Shown: piece by piece, positions 50,918 to 60,150 of the stretch
How positions within the stretch are numbered: the stretch's first letter is position 1
Layout: each line of letters begins with the position of its first letter
Source of the DNA: Marvinbryantia formatexigens
Lineage (GTDB): Bacteria > Bacillota > Clostridia > Oscillospirales > Ruminococcaceae
NCBI GenBank assembly: GCA_021771035.1
Contig: JAETPU010000004.1
Coordinates: 113,796 to 177,795 of the forward strand
DNA: 64,000 nt
Direction of reading: 5' to 3'
The notes under the pieces: generated by a model
Databases searched by the model: none
Seen by the model: the letters and a program-made list of their open reading frames with translations, nothing else
What the model was told of the DNA's origin: nothing
Translations under genes and position numbers: made by a program

Positions 50918-52093
50918 TTAATGATGGAACAGGCGCATACCGGTGAAGGCCATGGCGATCCCATACTTGTCACAGGTTTCAATGACATTGTCGTCCCGGA
51001 TGGATCCGCCCGGCTGCGCAATATACTCTACCCCGCTGCGGTGGGCCCGCTCGATGTTGTCCCCAAAGGGGAAGAAGGCGTCGGAACCCAGGGCCACGCC
51101 CTTCATGGTGCTCAGCCACTGGGCGCGCTCCTCACGGGTGAGGATTTCGGGCTTCTCCTCAAAGAAATTCTGCCATACGCCCTCAGCCAGCACGTCCATA
51201 TAGTCATCGGAGATGTAGTTGTCGATGGTGTTGTCCCGGTCCGCGCGGCGGATATTCCTCACAAACTTGAGCCCCAGGACCTTGGGGTGCTGGCGCAGAT
51301 ACCAGTTGTCCGCCTTATTGCCCGCCAGGCGGGTGCAGTGCACGCGGGACTGCTGTCCGGCGCCCACGCCGATGGCCTGTCCATCCTTGGCATAGCACAC
51401 GGAGTTGGACTGGGTATACTTTAGGGTGATTAAGGAGATGATCAGATCGCGCTTGGCGCTTTCGGGCATCTCTTTTGCATTGGTAACAATGTTTTCCAGG
51501 AGGGACTCATCAATTTTATAATTGTTGCGGCCCTGCTCAAAGGTGATGCCGAACACATCCTTATGCTCCACCTGGGCGGGAACATAGTTGGGATCCATCT
51601 TCACCACATTGTAGCTTCCCTTGCGCTTGCCCTTGAGAATTTCCAGGGCGCGGGGGGTGTAACCCGGGGCGATAACACCGTCGGAGACCTCCCGGGCAAT
51701 CAGGGCGGCGGTCGCCTCGTCACACTCATCAGAGAGGGCAATCCAGTCGCCATAGGAGGACATCCGGTCCGCGCCGCGGGCGCGGGCATAGGCACAGGCC
51801 AGGGGTGTGAGCTCCCGATCTTCCACAAAGTAAATTTTCTTCAGGGTATCCGAAAGGGGCAGCCCCACGGCAGCGCCCGCCGGGCTGACGTGCTTAAAGG
51901 AGGCGGCTGCCACAAGCCCGGTAGCCTCTTTGAGCTCCTTCACCAGCTGCCAGCTGTTGAAGGCATCCAGGAAATTGATGTATCCGGGGCGCCCGTTGAG
52001 CACCTCGATAGGCAGTTCTCCCTCCTGCATAAAGATGCGGGACGGCTTTTGATTGGGGTTACATCCGTATTTCAGCGCAAGTTCCTTTGCCAT
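50918..52093 (-). CDS. Stand-alone AICAR transformylase (PurH C-terminal domain type)
   Basis: A 391-residue protein matching only the AICAR formyltransferase part of PurH: LKYGCNPNQKPSRIF at the start, VLNGRPGYINFLDAFNSWQL, SFKHVSPAGAAVG with the catalytic Lys-His, and ALGSDAFFPFGDNIERA and PGGSIRDDNVI at the end. The MGS-like IMP cyclohydrolase domain of PurH is missing; a separate cyclohydrolase is encoded 12 bases upstream. The ATG at 52093 has AGGAGG 8 bases before it. It transfers formyl from 10-formyl-THF to AICAR. Confidence 0.9.
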   Translation of the reverse strand: MAKELALKYGCNPNQKPSRIFMQEGELPIEVLNGRPGYINFLDAFNSWQLVKELKEATGLVAAASFKHVSPAGAAVGLPLSDTLKKIYFVEDRELTPLACAYARARGADRMSSYGDWIALSDECDEATAALIAREVSDGVIAPGYTPRALEILKGKRKGSYNVVKMDPNYVPAQVEHKDVFGITFEQGRNNYKIDESLLENIVTNAKEMPESAKRDLIISLITLKYTQSNSVCYAKDGQAIGVGAGQQSRVHCTRLAGNKADNWYLRQHPKVLGLKFVRNIRRADRDNTIDNYISDDYMDVLAEGVWQNFFEEKPEILTREERAQWLSTMKGVALGSDAFFPFGDNIERAHRSGVEYIAQPGGSIRDDNVIETCDKYGIAMAFTGMRLFHH

Positions 52094-52105
52094 CACACAG
52101 TCCTC

Positions 52106-52807
52106 CTAGTTATGTTTATTGACGATTCTGGTCTGGGTTTCGCCGGTTTTCACATGGATGAACCGGGTGAACAGAGACACCTTGTTGTCCGCGTTGAGGC
52201 TCTCCCACAGCATATCGGTAAAGGAACCGATATCACCGGAAATCTCCACCAAAGCGGGTTCCCCCTCAAAGGAGGGAATGGGATTGCCATCCTGCCGGTA
52301 GGTGTGGATCAGATGTCCCTGGCCCGCCAGAGGATTGGAATACTCATAGAAATACCGGTGGGTGCTCTCAGGATTGCCGTCGGCGCTCTTTAAAATGGAG
52401 AGCTTATAGTCAAACCCGGTGAGCACGCCGGAGATCCGGGGGGTGAAGTTGGGGGGATCGGGCTCAAAGGTACGGGTGCGCAGAGCCTCCTCAAAGCTCT
52501 TGGAGGCCTTGAGGTATTCCTCCACCGTATCGGTCTGGTCGCCATTGGTGACGATAGTGGTATCCCCCACAACCTTGACAGGGGAATAAATAATGAGAGA
52601 CGGATCCACCAGCTTTTGAGGGTCAAAGGCCTGGGTGCGGATTCCCGCGCCGTCCTCAACAAACACACGGTTGCGGCTGTTTTCACTGCGGCCCATGATG
52701 AAATAGGCAATCACCGCGTGTTCGCCGTCGGCGTGCCGGCCCAGGACAATCCCGCGTCCCGGATAGGTATTGGAGCCCAGCTGCTCCCTCAGGGAAACTG
52801 CTTTCAT
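52106..52807 (-). CDS. IMP cyclohydrolase, PurO-like
   Basis: A 233-residue protein unrelated to the PurH cyclohydrolase domain. The N-terminus (NTYPGRGIVLGRHADGEHAV) and the AYFIMGRSENSRNRVF segment match the archaeal-type IMP cyclohydrolase family that is also found in some Clostridia. It would close the ring of FAICAR to IMP, the last step. Its position between purN and the transformylase gene supports this. Confidence 0.85.
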   Translation of the reverse strand: MKAVSLREQLGSNTYPGRGIVLGRHADGEHAVIAYFIMGRSENSRNRVFVEDGAGIRTQAFDPQKLVDPSLIIYSPVKVVGDTTIVTNGDQTDTVEEYLKASKSFEEALRTRTFEPDPPNFTPRISGVLTGFDYKLSILKSADGNPESTHRYFYEYSNPLAGQGHLIHTYRQDGNPIPSFEGEPALVEISGDIGSFTDMLWESLNADNKVSLFTRFIHVKTGETQTRIVNKHN

Positions 52808-52928
52808 AAACTGTCATTCCTTTCTGAACACCATGCAGCGGAGCCGGCATACGCCCGCCCCGGCATGGGTTTCCTCTCTGAATGTTTGAGCCGATTTATG
52901 GGGGATGTACTGCTGAAAGCCTTGTCCC

Positions 52929-53576
52929 CTACTGACAGCACGATTCGGGTTTAATGTAGGTTCTGGTGCCGTTCACCACAATCCTGTCTTGGCAGAACAG
53001 GGAGACAGCCTGAGGCAGGATCTGCCATTCCGCCTCACGCATCACCCGCTTCTGCAGGCTCTCAGGGGTATCGTCGTCCAGAACCTCGACGGCCTTCTGC
53101 AAAATGATGGGGCCTCCGTCGCACACCTCATTGACGAAGTGGACGGTGGCTCCGGTGAGTTTTACGCCGCTTTGCAATACCGCCTCATGGACGTGCAGCC
53201 CATAGAAGCCCTTCCCGCAGAAGCTGGGGATCAAAGCCGGATGGACATTCATCATCCGGTTGGCATAGGCCTTGGAGACCACCTCGTCCAGAATGACCAT
53301 AAAGCCCGCATATACCACCAGATCGATGCTTTCCTCCCTTAAAATCCGCAGGATTTCCTCACTGAAGCTCCTGCGGTCGGGACGGTAATCCTTCCAGCGC
53401 ACCACATGGGTGCCAATTGAATTTTCCCTGGCCCTGGTGAGGGCATAGGCGTCTTCGCTGGAGGAGATGACACAGGTGATTTCGCCGTTTTTAATGATTC
53501 CGGCTTGCTGGGCGTCAATCAGCGCCTGAAGGTTGGTGCCTCCCCCGCTGACCAAAACCGCTATTTTCTTCAGCAT
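52929..53576 (-). CDS. purN: Phosphoribosylglycinamide formyltransferase
   Basis: A 215-residue enzyme using 10-formyl-THF. Marks: AVLVSGGGTNLQALIDAQQ, VVYAGFMVILDEVV, the catalytic NVHPALIPSFCGKGFYG, TGATVHFVNEVCDGGPII with the catalytic Asp. The start ATG at 53576 overlaps the purM stop by 7 bases, so translation is coupled; the upstream open frame is purM antisense-like noise. Confidence 0.95.
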   Translation of the reverse strand: MLKKIAVLVSGGGTNLQALIDAQQAGIIKNGEITCVISSSEDAYALTRARENSIGTHVVRWKDYRPDRRSFSEEILRILREESIDLVVYAGFMVILDEVVSKAYANRMMNVHPALIPSFCGKGFYGLHVHEAVLQSGVKLTGATVHFVNEVCDGGPIILQKAVEVLDDDTPESLQKRVMREAEWQILPQAVSLFCQDRIVVNGTRTYIKPESCCQ

Positions 53577-54604
53577 ATTTCCACACCGTTTCCCTCTGCC
53601 ACTTCGCCGATGATGCTGGCCTCCTCGCCGTTGGCTCGCAGGATCTCCACGGCCTTCTGGGCATCCTCCTTGGCCACAAAAACGCACATACCGGTACCCA
53701 TGTTGAAGGTATTGAACATATCGTGCTCGGAGATGCCGCCGGTTTTCTGAATGAGATCGAAGATGGGCAGGATGTTCAGGGCCTTTTTATCAATTTTTGC
53801 CATCAGGTTTTCCGGCAGCCCTCTGGGCACATTCTCATAGAAGCCGCCGCCTGTAATATGGGTCAGGGATTTGATTTTCACCTGCTCATACAGGGCCAGG
53901 ATGGATTTCACATAGATTTTAGTGGGGGTGAGCAGGGTTTCTCCCAGCCCCTTGCCGCCCAGCTGTGCGCGGGGAGTCGTTAAATCCGCGTTTTCAATGT
54001 CAAACACCTTGCGCACCAGGGAGAAGCCGTTGGAGTGCACACCGGTGGAGGCAAGCCCGATAATGGCGTCGCCCGCTTTCAGGGTGCTGCCGTCGATGAT
54101 GCGGTCCTTTTCCACCACGCCCACGCTGAAGCCGGCCAGGTCATAGTCGTCGTCCGCCATCATGCCGGGGTGCTCCGCAGTTTCGCCGCCTACCAGCGCA
54201 CAGCCGGACTGCACGCAGCCCTCGGCCACGCCGGCCACAATATCCGCAACCTTTTCGGGAACATTCCTGCCGATGGCGATATAATCCAGGAATACAATGG
54301 GCTTGGCGCCGGAACAGATAATATCATTGACGCACATGGCCACACAGTCGATGCCGATAGTGTCGTGCTTATCCAGCATCATCGCCAGCTTGAGCTTTGT
54401 GCCCACGCCGTCGGTGCCGGACACCAGCACCGGATGACGCCAGCCCTCCAAATCCAGTTCATACAGGCCGCCGAAACCGCCGATGCCGGAGAGGACCCCC
54501 GGAGTCATGGTGCGGGCCACGTGCCCCTTCATCAATTCCACTGCCTTATATCCGGCTGTAACGTCTACACCCGCCGCCTTGTAACTGTCGCTAAAGCTCT
54601 TCAT
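53570..54604 (-). CDS. purM: Phosphoribosylformylglycinamidine cyclo-ligase
   Basis: A 344-residue AIR synthetase. Seen are GIGGFGGLYEL, VSGTDGVGTKLKLA (nucleotide loop), CVNDIICSGAKPIVFLDYIA, LVGGETAEHPGMM, GLASTGVHSNGFSLVRK and HITGGGFYENVPR. The length is normal. Ribosome binding site AAGGAG. It overlaps purN. Confidence 0.96.
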   Translation of the reverse strand: MKSFSDSYKAAGVDVTAGYKAVELMKGHVARTMTPGVLSGIGGFGGLYELDLEGWRHPVLVSGTDGVGTKLKLAMMLDKHDTIGIDCVAMCVNDIICSGAKPIVFLDYIAIGRNVPEKVADIVAGVAEGCVQSGCALVGGETAEHPGMMADDDYDLAGFSVGVVEKDRIIDGSTLKAGDAIIGLASTGVHSNGFSLVRKVFDIENADLTTPRAQLGGKGLGETLLTPTKIYVKSILALYEQVKIKSLTHITGGGFYENVPRGLPENLMAKIDKKALNILPIFDLIQKTGGISEHDMFNTFNMGTGMCVFVAKEDAQKAVEILRANGEEASIIGEVAEGNGVEIC

Positions 54605-54741
54605 AACCTTGCTCCTTCCTGTTTTTGAGAGTCGCGTCCCTGGGGCAATGCCGGGAACCGGGATTCTATCGGCTCCCAGGGAACTCCATATGTATCCGGG
54701 CTGCCTGTGCCCGGGCCAATCTTACGCCGGTCAAATCTCAG

Positions 54742-56151
54742 TTATTCCTTGCCGTTCCAGCAATAGGTGCACAGCTTGCAGGGCTCGATGCCTACGGAGG
54801 CAATCACATCCTCCAGCTCATGGTATTTCAAGGTGGTGAAATTCTGCTTGAGGGCGATGCGCCGCACCATCTCCTGGTGCTCCGGGGTATCCCGGCAGCA
54901 GTATTTCTCCAGGGAATACTCCTCATTGTCCCCCTCCATTTCCCGGATGACCTGACGGGTAATCAGATCGTATTCCGAGGTGGAACGGGAGAAGTTCAGG
55001 TACTTGCAGCCAAACATGATGGGCGGGCAGGCGGAGCGGATATGCACTTCTTTTGCGCCGCTGGAATAGAGGAATTCCACAGTCTCCCTGGTCTGGGTTC
55101 CCCGCACGATGGAATCATCGATAAAGAGCAGCTTTTTATCCCGAATCAGCGCGTCAATGGGGATGAGCTTCATATGGGCAATCAGGTTGCGCATACGCTG
55201 GTTGGGGGGCATAAAGCTCCTGGGCCAGGTGGGGGTGTATTTGATAAAAGGGCGCGCAAAGGGCACGCCGGACTCATTGGCATAGCCGATGGCGTGGGCG
55301 GTTCCGGAATCCGGGATTCCCGCCACATAGTCCACCTTCACGTCTTTGTCCCGGCGGGCCAGCAGCTTGCCGCAGTTATAGCGCATCATCTCCACGTTGA
55401 CGCCCTCATAGGAGGAGGACGTGTACCCGTAGTAGGTCCACAGGAAGGTGCAGATCTTCATCTGCTGGTGCGGCTTGCTGAGGGTCTCGCAGCCGTCGGG
55501 GGTCAAAAACACGATTTCCCCCGGGCCGATCTCCCGCTCATCCTGATAGCTCAGGTTCAGGTAAGAGAAGGATTCGAACGCCACACAATAGGCGCCCTCC
55601 TTATGCCCAATGACAAGAGGCGTGCGCCCCATACGGTCCCTGGCGGCATACAGGCCCTGGGCCGTCAGCACCAAGAGGGTCATGGAGCCGTCGATGAGTT
55701 CCTGGGCATAGCGGATTCCCTCGGTGATGGAGTCCTTCTGGTTAATCAGTGCCGCCACCAGCTCCGTGGCGTTCACTTCCCCGCCGCTCATCTCCAAAAA
55801 GTGGACGTTGCTTTTCTCGAACACCCGCTTGACCAGTTCATTCATATTGTTGATGCGCCCCACCGTGGTGATGGCATAATTGCCCAGGTGGGATCGGATG
55901 AGCAATGGCTGGGGCTCGGTATCGCTGATGCAGCCAATGCCCATATTTCCCTGCATCTCGCCGATATCGCGCTCAAACTTGGTGCGGAACGGGGAATTTT
56001 CAATGTTGTGGATGGAACGGTTAAACCCATCCACCGAATTATAGACGGTCAGCCCGCCGCGGCGGGTGCCCAGATGGGAGTGATAATCCGTTCCAAAGAA
56101 CAGATCCATCACACAGTCCTGCTTGGATACAACTCCAAAGATTCCTCCCAA
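54742..56151 (-). CDS. purF: PurF-like amidophosphoribosyltransferase lacking the N-terminal Cys
   Basis: A 469-residue protein with the class II glutaminase domain (HLGTRRGG), the PRPP-binding loop LLFIDDSIVRGTQTRETVEF, and cysteines at CCRD and CKLCTYC that suit an Fe-S cluster. The start is TTG at 56151 with GGAGG 7 bases upstream. The first residues are Met-Gly-Gly-Ile-Phe-Gly, where glutaminase-active PurF has Cys directly after Met; the second codon is GGA. Without that nucleophile the enzyme cannot use glutamine by the known mechanism and may use ammonia. It makes phosphoribosylamine, the first step. Confidence 0.9.
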   Translation of the reverse strand: MGGIFGVVSKQDCVMDLFFGTDYHSHLGTRRGGLTVYNSVDGFNRSIHNIENSPFRTKFERDIGEMQGNMGIGCISDTEPQPLLIRSHLGNYAITTVGRINNMNELVKRVFEKSNVHFLEMSGGEVNATELVAALINQKDSITEGIRYAQELIDGSMTLLVLTAQGLYAARDRMGRTPLVIGHKEGAYCVAFESFSYLNLSYQDEREIGPGEIVFLTPDGCETLSKPHQQMKICTFLWTYYGYTSSSYEGVNVEMMRYNCGKLLARRDKDVKVDYVAGIPDSGTAHAIGYANESGVPFARPFIKYTPTWPRSFMPPNQRMRNLIAHMKLIPIDALIRDKKLLFIDDSIVRGTQTRETVEFLYSSGAKEVHIRSACPPIMFGCKYLNFSRSTSEYDLITRQVIREMEGDNEEYSLEKYCCRDTPEHQEMVRRIALKQNFTTLKYHELEDVIASVGIEPCKLCTYCWNGKE

Positions 56152-56303
56152 TATAGAACCTCCTTACGTGATTCGATGCCACCTGAATTCCAGGTGGGAG
56201 ACAACTCCGAAAATGAACCATTCCAACTTCCGCCGCAGGGCCCCGTTCCGGGAGCTCCGCAGGGAAATTGGAAGGCCTTGTTTTATCCGGTTATGCGAAA
56301 CAA

Positions 56304-57014
56304 TTATTCACCCAGCAGGCGCTTCATAATCTCATGGTAAGCGCCCTGGACATTGCCCAAATCCCGCCTGAACCGATCCTTGTCCAGCTTTTCGCCGGTA
56401 ACGGAATCCCAAAAGCGGCAGGTGTCCGGGGAAATTTCGTCCGCCAGGATAATGGTGCCGTCCGAGGTTTTGCCAAACTCCAGCTTAAAGTCAATGAGCT
56501 CAATGTTGTGGGGCCTGAGATAGTCGCTTAAAATTTCATTGATCTTCAGGGCATAGCCCGCAATGGCGGCAACTTCTTCCTTGGTGGCAACCCCCATGGC
56601 GGCAATGTGATACTCATTGACCATGGGATCACCCAGGGCATCGTCCTTATAGCAGAACTCCAAAACCGGGCAGGCGAGCTTGGTGCCCTCCTCAAGGCCC
56701 AGGCGCTTGGCAAGGGAGCCGGCGGCTATATTGCGCACAATGACCTCCAGCGGAACGATGGAGACCTTCTTCACAACCGTCTCACGGTCGGAGATTTCCT
56801 CCACCACATGGGTGGGGATGCCCTTTTCCTCGAGCATCTTCATCAGGAAATTGGAGACGCGGTTGTTGATAGCGCCCTTACCGGGAATGGTGCCCTTTTT
56901 CAGGCCGTTGAAGGCAGTGGCGTCATCCTTGTAGTCCACAATATACAGTTCAGGATCTTCTGTGGTAAACACCTTTTTGGCCTTACCCTCGTACAGCAGT
57001 TCTACTTTTTTCAT
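56304..57014 (-). CDS. purC: Phosphoribosylaminoimidazole-succinocarboxamide synthase
   Basis: A 236-residue SAICAR synthetase: [86 protein letters not shown] segments (given in parts: [22 protein letters not shown]). All are diagnostic. Follows purE and precedes purF. Confidence 0.96.
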   Translation of the reverse strand: MKKVELLYEGKAKKVFTTEDPELYIVDYKDDATAFNGLKKGTIPGKGAINNRVSNFLMKMLEEKGIPTHVVEEISDRETVVKKVSIVPLEVIVRNIAAGSLAKRLGLEEGTKLACPVLEFCYKDDALGDPMVNEYHIAAMGVATKEEVAAIAGYALKINEILSDYLRPHNIELIDFKLEFGKTSDGTIILADEISPDTCRFWDSVTGEKLDKDRFRRDLGNVQGAYHEIMKRLLGE

Positions 57015-57163
57015 CTTCAGGATCCTTTCTTTGGCTCAGTTATGCAGTTGCTTGGAATTCTATAGGCTCAGGCGCGGGAATGAAGGGAGACTCCCTTTCC
57101 CACAACCTGAATGCTCAGCATTGCCGCCGGGCTTCTGAGAGCTCTGAAACCGGCATGGCTCCA

Positions 57164-57658
57164 TCAGTCGGCCAGTTTCTCCTGGAGCTTGCGGTCCTTT
57201 TTCAGAACGCCCTCCTCCATATCCTTTTTCATGGCGTCCAGCTTCTGGGCGACAGCCTCGTCACTGACTCCCAGAATCTGGGCCGCCAAGATTGCCGCGT
57301 TGTCCGCCCCGTCGATGGCGACAGTGGCAACCGGGATGCCCTTGGGCATCTGTACCGTAGCCAGGAGGGCGTCCAAGCCGTCCAGCGTAGAGGATTTCAC
57401 CGGGATTCCAATCACCGGCAGCGTGGTATGCGCAGCCAAAACCCCCGCCAGATGCGCGGCCTTTCCTGCAGCGGCGATAATGGCGCCGAACCCATTGGCG
57501 CGTGCATTTGCGGAAAATTCACACGCCTGCCTGGGCGTTCTGTGGGCGGACATCACCCTCACTTCCGTCTCGATGCCGAACTCCTTGAGCGTATCCACAG
57601 CGCCCTTGACGATTGGAAAATCGCTGTCGCTTCCCATGATAATTGCAACCTTTTTCAT
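57164..57658 (-). CDS. purE: N5-carboxyaminoimidazole ribonucleotide mutase
   Basis: A 164-residue class I PurE with IIMGSDSDFPIVKGAVDTL, VMSAHRTPRQACEF (catalytic His), IAAAGKAAHLAGVLAAHT and PVIGIPVKSSTLDGLDALL. It is the first gene of the leftward pur operon (purE-purC-purF-purM-purN-purO-like-transformylase-purD). The operon promoter could not be fixed; the gap to the small gene's terminator holds no purine riboswitch that I can see. Confidence 0.96.
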   Translation of the reverse strand: MKKVAIIMGSDSDFPIVKGAVDTLKEFGIETEVRVMSAHRTPRQACEFSANARANGFGAIIAAAGKAAHLAGVLAAHTTLPVIGIPVKSSTLDGLDALLATVQMPKGIPVATVAIDGADNAAILAAQILGVSDEAVAQKLDAMKKDMEEGVLKKDRKLQEKLAD

Positions 57659-57817
57659 TATAACAACCCTTTCTTTCCGGAGTGATACCGGCTTGGCCCC
57701 CGCAAAACTGGTCTGCCTGGACCGGAGGAGGCCAGCGCTTCCCCCTCAAGCTCCCCGCAGCAGGGAACCGACTTTTCCATAAAGTTTCATTAAAACGCCA
57801 GCTGTCAGCGGGCAAGG

Positions 57818-57862
57818 CAAAAATAATAAAAACAGGCCATGCCCCCATTGGGGCACAGCCTG
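57818..57862 (-). terminator. Terminator of the small Cys-rich ORF
   Basis: CAGGC-TGCCCC / GGGGCA-GCCTG stem followed on the minus strand by TTTTTATTATTTTT. Confidence 0.85.
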
Positions 57863-57865
57863 CAT

Positions 57866-57982
57866 CTAACATTTTTTGTTGCTTTTTGCTCCGATAGTGA
57901 GGCAGTCAAACCGTACAGAGCGCAAAATCCCCGTTCCCGTGACATACAGGCGATTATTCCGCACACAATGGCAGCGTTTCAT
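57866..57982 (-). CDS. Small basic Cys-containing peptide, own transcription unit
   Basis: A 38-residue ORF beginning MKRCHCVRNNRLYVT and ending AKSNKKC, with four Cys and net positive charge; no membrane helix or signal peptide. GGAGG lies 7 bases before the ATG at 57982, a good promoter is 30-60 bases upstream and a strong terminator starts 4 bases after the stop. These signals make it a believable small gene. It could be a peptide, or a leader/RNA that happens to contain an open frame. I recognise no family. Confidence 0.6.
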   Translation of the reverse strand: MKRCHCVRNNRLYVTGTGILRSVRFDCLTIGAKSNKKC

Positions 57983-58011
57983 AGCACAACCTCCATCGAA
58001 AACTCATACCT

Positions 58012-58040
58012 ATTGTATAGCAAGAATCGCCGCAAATCAA
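58012..58040 (-). promoter_or_regulatory. Promoter of the small Cys-rich ORF
   Basis: Minus strand -35 TTGATT (58040-58035), 17-base spacer, -10 TACAAT (58017-58012). Confidence 0.8.
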
Positions 58041-58132
58041 TTGAAAACGACAAAATTCTGAAACTTTGTTACTAGGAAGAATTTCCTCAAAGGGCCGCGG
58101 GGGAATTTTGTTAATTCTAACAACTTGACACT

Positions 58133-59062
58133 TTAGGCCTTGGGATCTGTAAGCACTTCCTTGATGGAGGTGGCAACCGCGCCCAGGGACTGAATCTCAC
58201 TGGGGATGATAATCTTGGTGGCCTTGCCGTCGGCAGCCTTCATAAAGGCCTCATAGCTCTTGAGGGTGAGCACCGGGCTGCTGGGTGCGGCTTCATTGAG
58301 CAGGCGGATACTGTCCGCCATGGCCTTCTGCACCATCATGATGGCCTCGGCTTCACCCTGGGCCTCACGGATTTTCTGCTCTCTGACAGCGTCGGCCCGC
58401 AGGATAGCGGCCTGCTTTTCCGCCTCGGCCCGCAGAATCTGGGATTCCTTCTCGCCCTCCGCAACCAGAATTTGGCTGCGCTTGTCGCCCTCGGCCCGCA
58501 GGATGGCTTCACGGCGTTCCCGCTCCGCTTTCATCTGCTTTTCCATGGAGTCCTGAATTTCCCGCGGGGGCAGGATGTTTTTGAGCTCCACCCGGTTGAC
58601 CTTGATGCCCCACTTATCCGTGGCAGTATCCAGGGTATTGGTGATTTTGGAGTTGATGATGTCCCGGGAGGTCAGCGTGCTGTCCAATTCCATCTCACCG
58701 ATGATATTACGAAGGGTGGTGGCGGACAGGTTCTCGATAGCGGACATGGGGCGCTCCACACCATAGGTGTACAGCTTGGCATCGGTCACCTGGAAGAACA
58801 CAACCGTGTCAATCTGCATGGTGACGTTATCCTTGGTGATCACCGGCTGGGGCTTGAAGTCCACAACCTGCTCCTTCAGAGAGACCTTCTTTGCGATATT
58901 CTCCACAAAGGGAATTTTCACATGAAGACCGGTCTGCCAGGTGGTGTGATAGGTTCCCAGGCGCTCCACCACATAGCAGTTGGCCTGGGGCACGATGCGC
59001 ACATTGGTAATTAAAATGATGACAATGATGAGCACTACCAGTGCTGCGATAAAATAGCCCAT
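58133..59062 (-). CDS. SPFH/band 7 (stomatin, QmcA-like) membrane protein
   Basis: A 309-residue protein: one N-terminal membrane helix (YFIAALVVLIIVIILI), then the SPFH domain (NCYVVERLGTYHTTWQTGLH, VVDFKPQPVITKDNVTMQID, SATTLRNIIGEMELD) and a long Ala/Glu-rich coiled coil (RAEGDKRSQILVAEGEKESQ). AAGGAG lies 8 bases before the ATG at 59062. Such proteins scaffold membrane microdomains. It is downstream of an NfeD gene, its usual partner. Confidence 0.93.
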   Translation of the reverse strand: MGYFIAALVVLIIVIILITNVRIVPQANCYVVERLGTYHTTWQTGLHVKIPFVENIAKKVSLKEQVVDFKPQPVITKDNVTMQIDTVVFFQVTDAKLYTYGVERPMSAIENLSATTLRNIIGEMELDSTLTSRDIINSKITNTLDTATDKWGIKVNRVELKNILPPREIQDSMEKQMKAERERREAILRAEGDKRSQILVAEGEKESQILRAEAEKQAAILRADAVREQKIREAQGEAEAIMMVQKAMADSIRLLNEAAPSSPVLTLKSYEAFMKAADGKATKIIIPSEIQSLGAVATSIKEVLTDPKA

Positions 59063-59161
59063 TACAATACTCCTTCCTGTTGGGAGCTGCACCGGTTCCC
59101 AGGGCGGGCCCGGCACAGCTCCTGGGTTTGAAAGTCCCCTTTCAAACCGCCCTCCTCAGCT

Positions 59162-59668
59162 TCATTGCGCGTCCATTTCCCCGCCGGGATTCTCAGGCGG
59201 CGCCTGCCGGGGGGATTGGGGCTGCTGCACCGGGGAAACCACCAGCTTTACCCCATCGATGCGCTCGATACGCACCCGCGCACCCGCTGGGAGCGCCTGC
59301 GCGTCCCCGCTGACAGCGCTCCAATCCAGCCCCAGCGCATGGACCCGGCCTGTTTCAAAGCCGCCCTCGGGAATTGCCGAGAGAACTACGCCCTCCTGGC
59401 CTACAACACGGTCCAGGTTTGTCCTTTCCCGCTTGGTGCGCAAGAAGGATTTTACCAGCGGGCGCGTGGCCAAAAGAGCCAGCGCAGACACCACGGCAAA
59501 AATTGCAAACTGGCCCCAAAACGGGACGCCGAAATACGCGGGAATAGCCGTCACCAGAGCGCCTACAGCCAGCCAAATGGCCACCAGCTGGACAGTAGCG
59601 GCTTCCAAAATAAAGAACACCACGGCGACTCCGATCCATAGCAGCGTCAGCCAAACAGCCTGTGTCAT
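59162..59668 (-). CDS. NfeD-family membrane protein
   Basis: A 168-residue short-form NfeD: three or four membrane helices (residues 8-75) and a C-terminal OB-fold (LDRVVGQEGVVLSAIPEGGF ... GARVRIERIDGVKLVVSP). It lacks the ClpP-like protease domain of long NfeD. Encoded 99 bases before the SPFH gene; the pair acts in membrane domain organisation. Confidence 0.9.
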   Translation of the reverse strand: MTQAVWLTLLWIGVAVVFFILEAATVQLVAIWLAVGALVTAIPAYFGVPFWGQFAIFAVVSALALLATRPLVKSFLRTKRERTNLDRVVGQEGVVLSAIPEGGFETGRVHALGLDWSAVSGDAQALPAGARVRIERIDGVKLVVSPVQQPQSPRQAPPENPGGEMDAQ

Positions 59669-59914
59669 AACTACTCATTCCTTTCTGGGAATCGTAACCG
59701 GTTCGGCACCGCCGAATTTGAACCATCCCTTTGGATTCAAAAGGCGCAAAACCAAATTTAACATTCTACTGGTCAAACCACGCCCCCTTTCCAGCCCTCT
59801 GCACACTCCGGCGCCGGTGCGCTGAAAAACCGGGTTTGAGCCCTAAAACCCAACCTGGCGCCAAGCTGGAAAGGCTGTTTTCCCTGCCTGTTCACGGGCT
59901 TCAAACTTGAGATA

Positions 59915-59943
59915 AGTGTACCATGTTTCCCTGGTATTTACAA
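59915..59943 (-). promoter_or_regulatory. Promoter of the NfeD-SPFH operon
   Basis: Minus strand -35 TTGTAA (59943-59938), 17-base spacer, -10 TACACT (59920-59915). The leader of about 240 bases has no recognisable motif. Confidence 0.7.
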
Positions 59944-60058
59944 TCTCGGTTTTTGGGGGTTTTCCCCGGGTTTCACCCAGTTCATGGCTAATTAAAGGGA
60001 ACAAAAAGAAAGGAAAAGCACAATCCAGACGGTATCAGCGGCAGGCTACAAGAATAAA

Positions 60059-60087
60059 TTGTGATTTCACAAGATTGGTGCTATAAT
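60059..60087 (+). promoter_or_regulatory. Promoter with overlapping palindrome, start of the mobile segment
   Basis: -35 TTGTGA (60059-60064), 17-base spacer, extended -10 TGC-TATAAT (60082-60087). The -35 is one arm of the palindrome TTGTGA-tt-TCACAA (60059-60072), a likely operator for the XRE protein encoded next. A GC hairpin (GGGGC / GCCCC) follows in the leader. Confidence 0.75.
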
Positions 60088-60150
60088 AAGAGAAAAGTTC
60101 CTGCCGGGGCAGCCGCCCCGGTAGTATGGATAGAAAGGCAGGAAAACAAT

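Noticed and set aside
54625..56340. 571-codon open frame on the plus strand
   Set aside because: It is antisense to purF, lacks family similarity and a ribosome binding site; purF has clear motifs.
57660..57830. Purine riboswitch upstream of purE
   Set aside because: No purine aptamer core or three-way junction could be recognised; the conserved structure there is the terminator of the small ORF.
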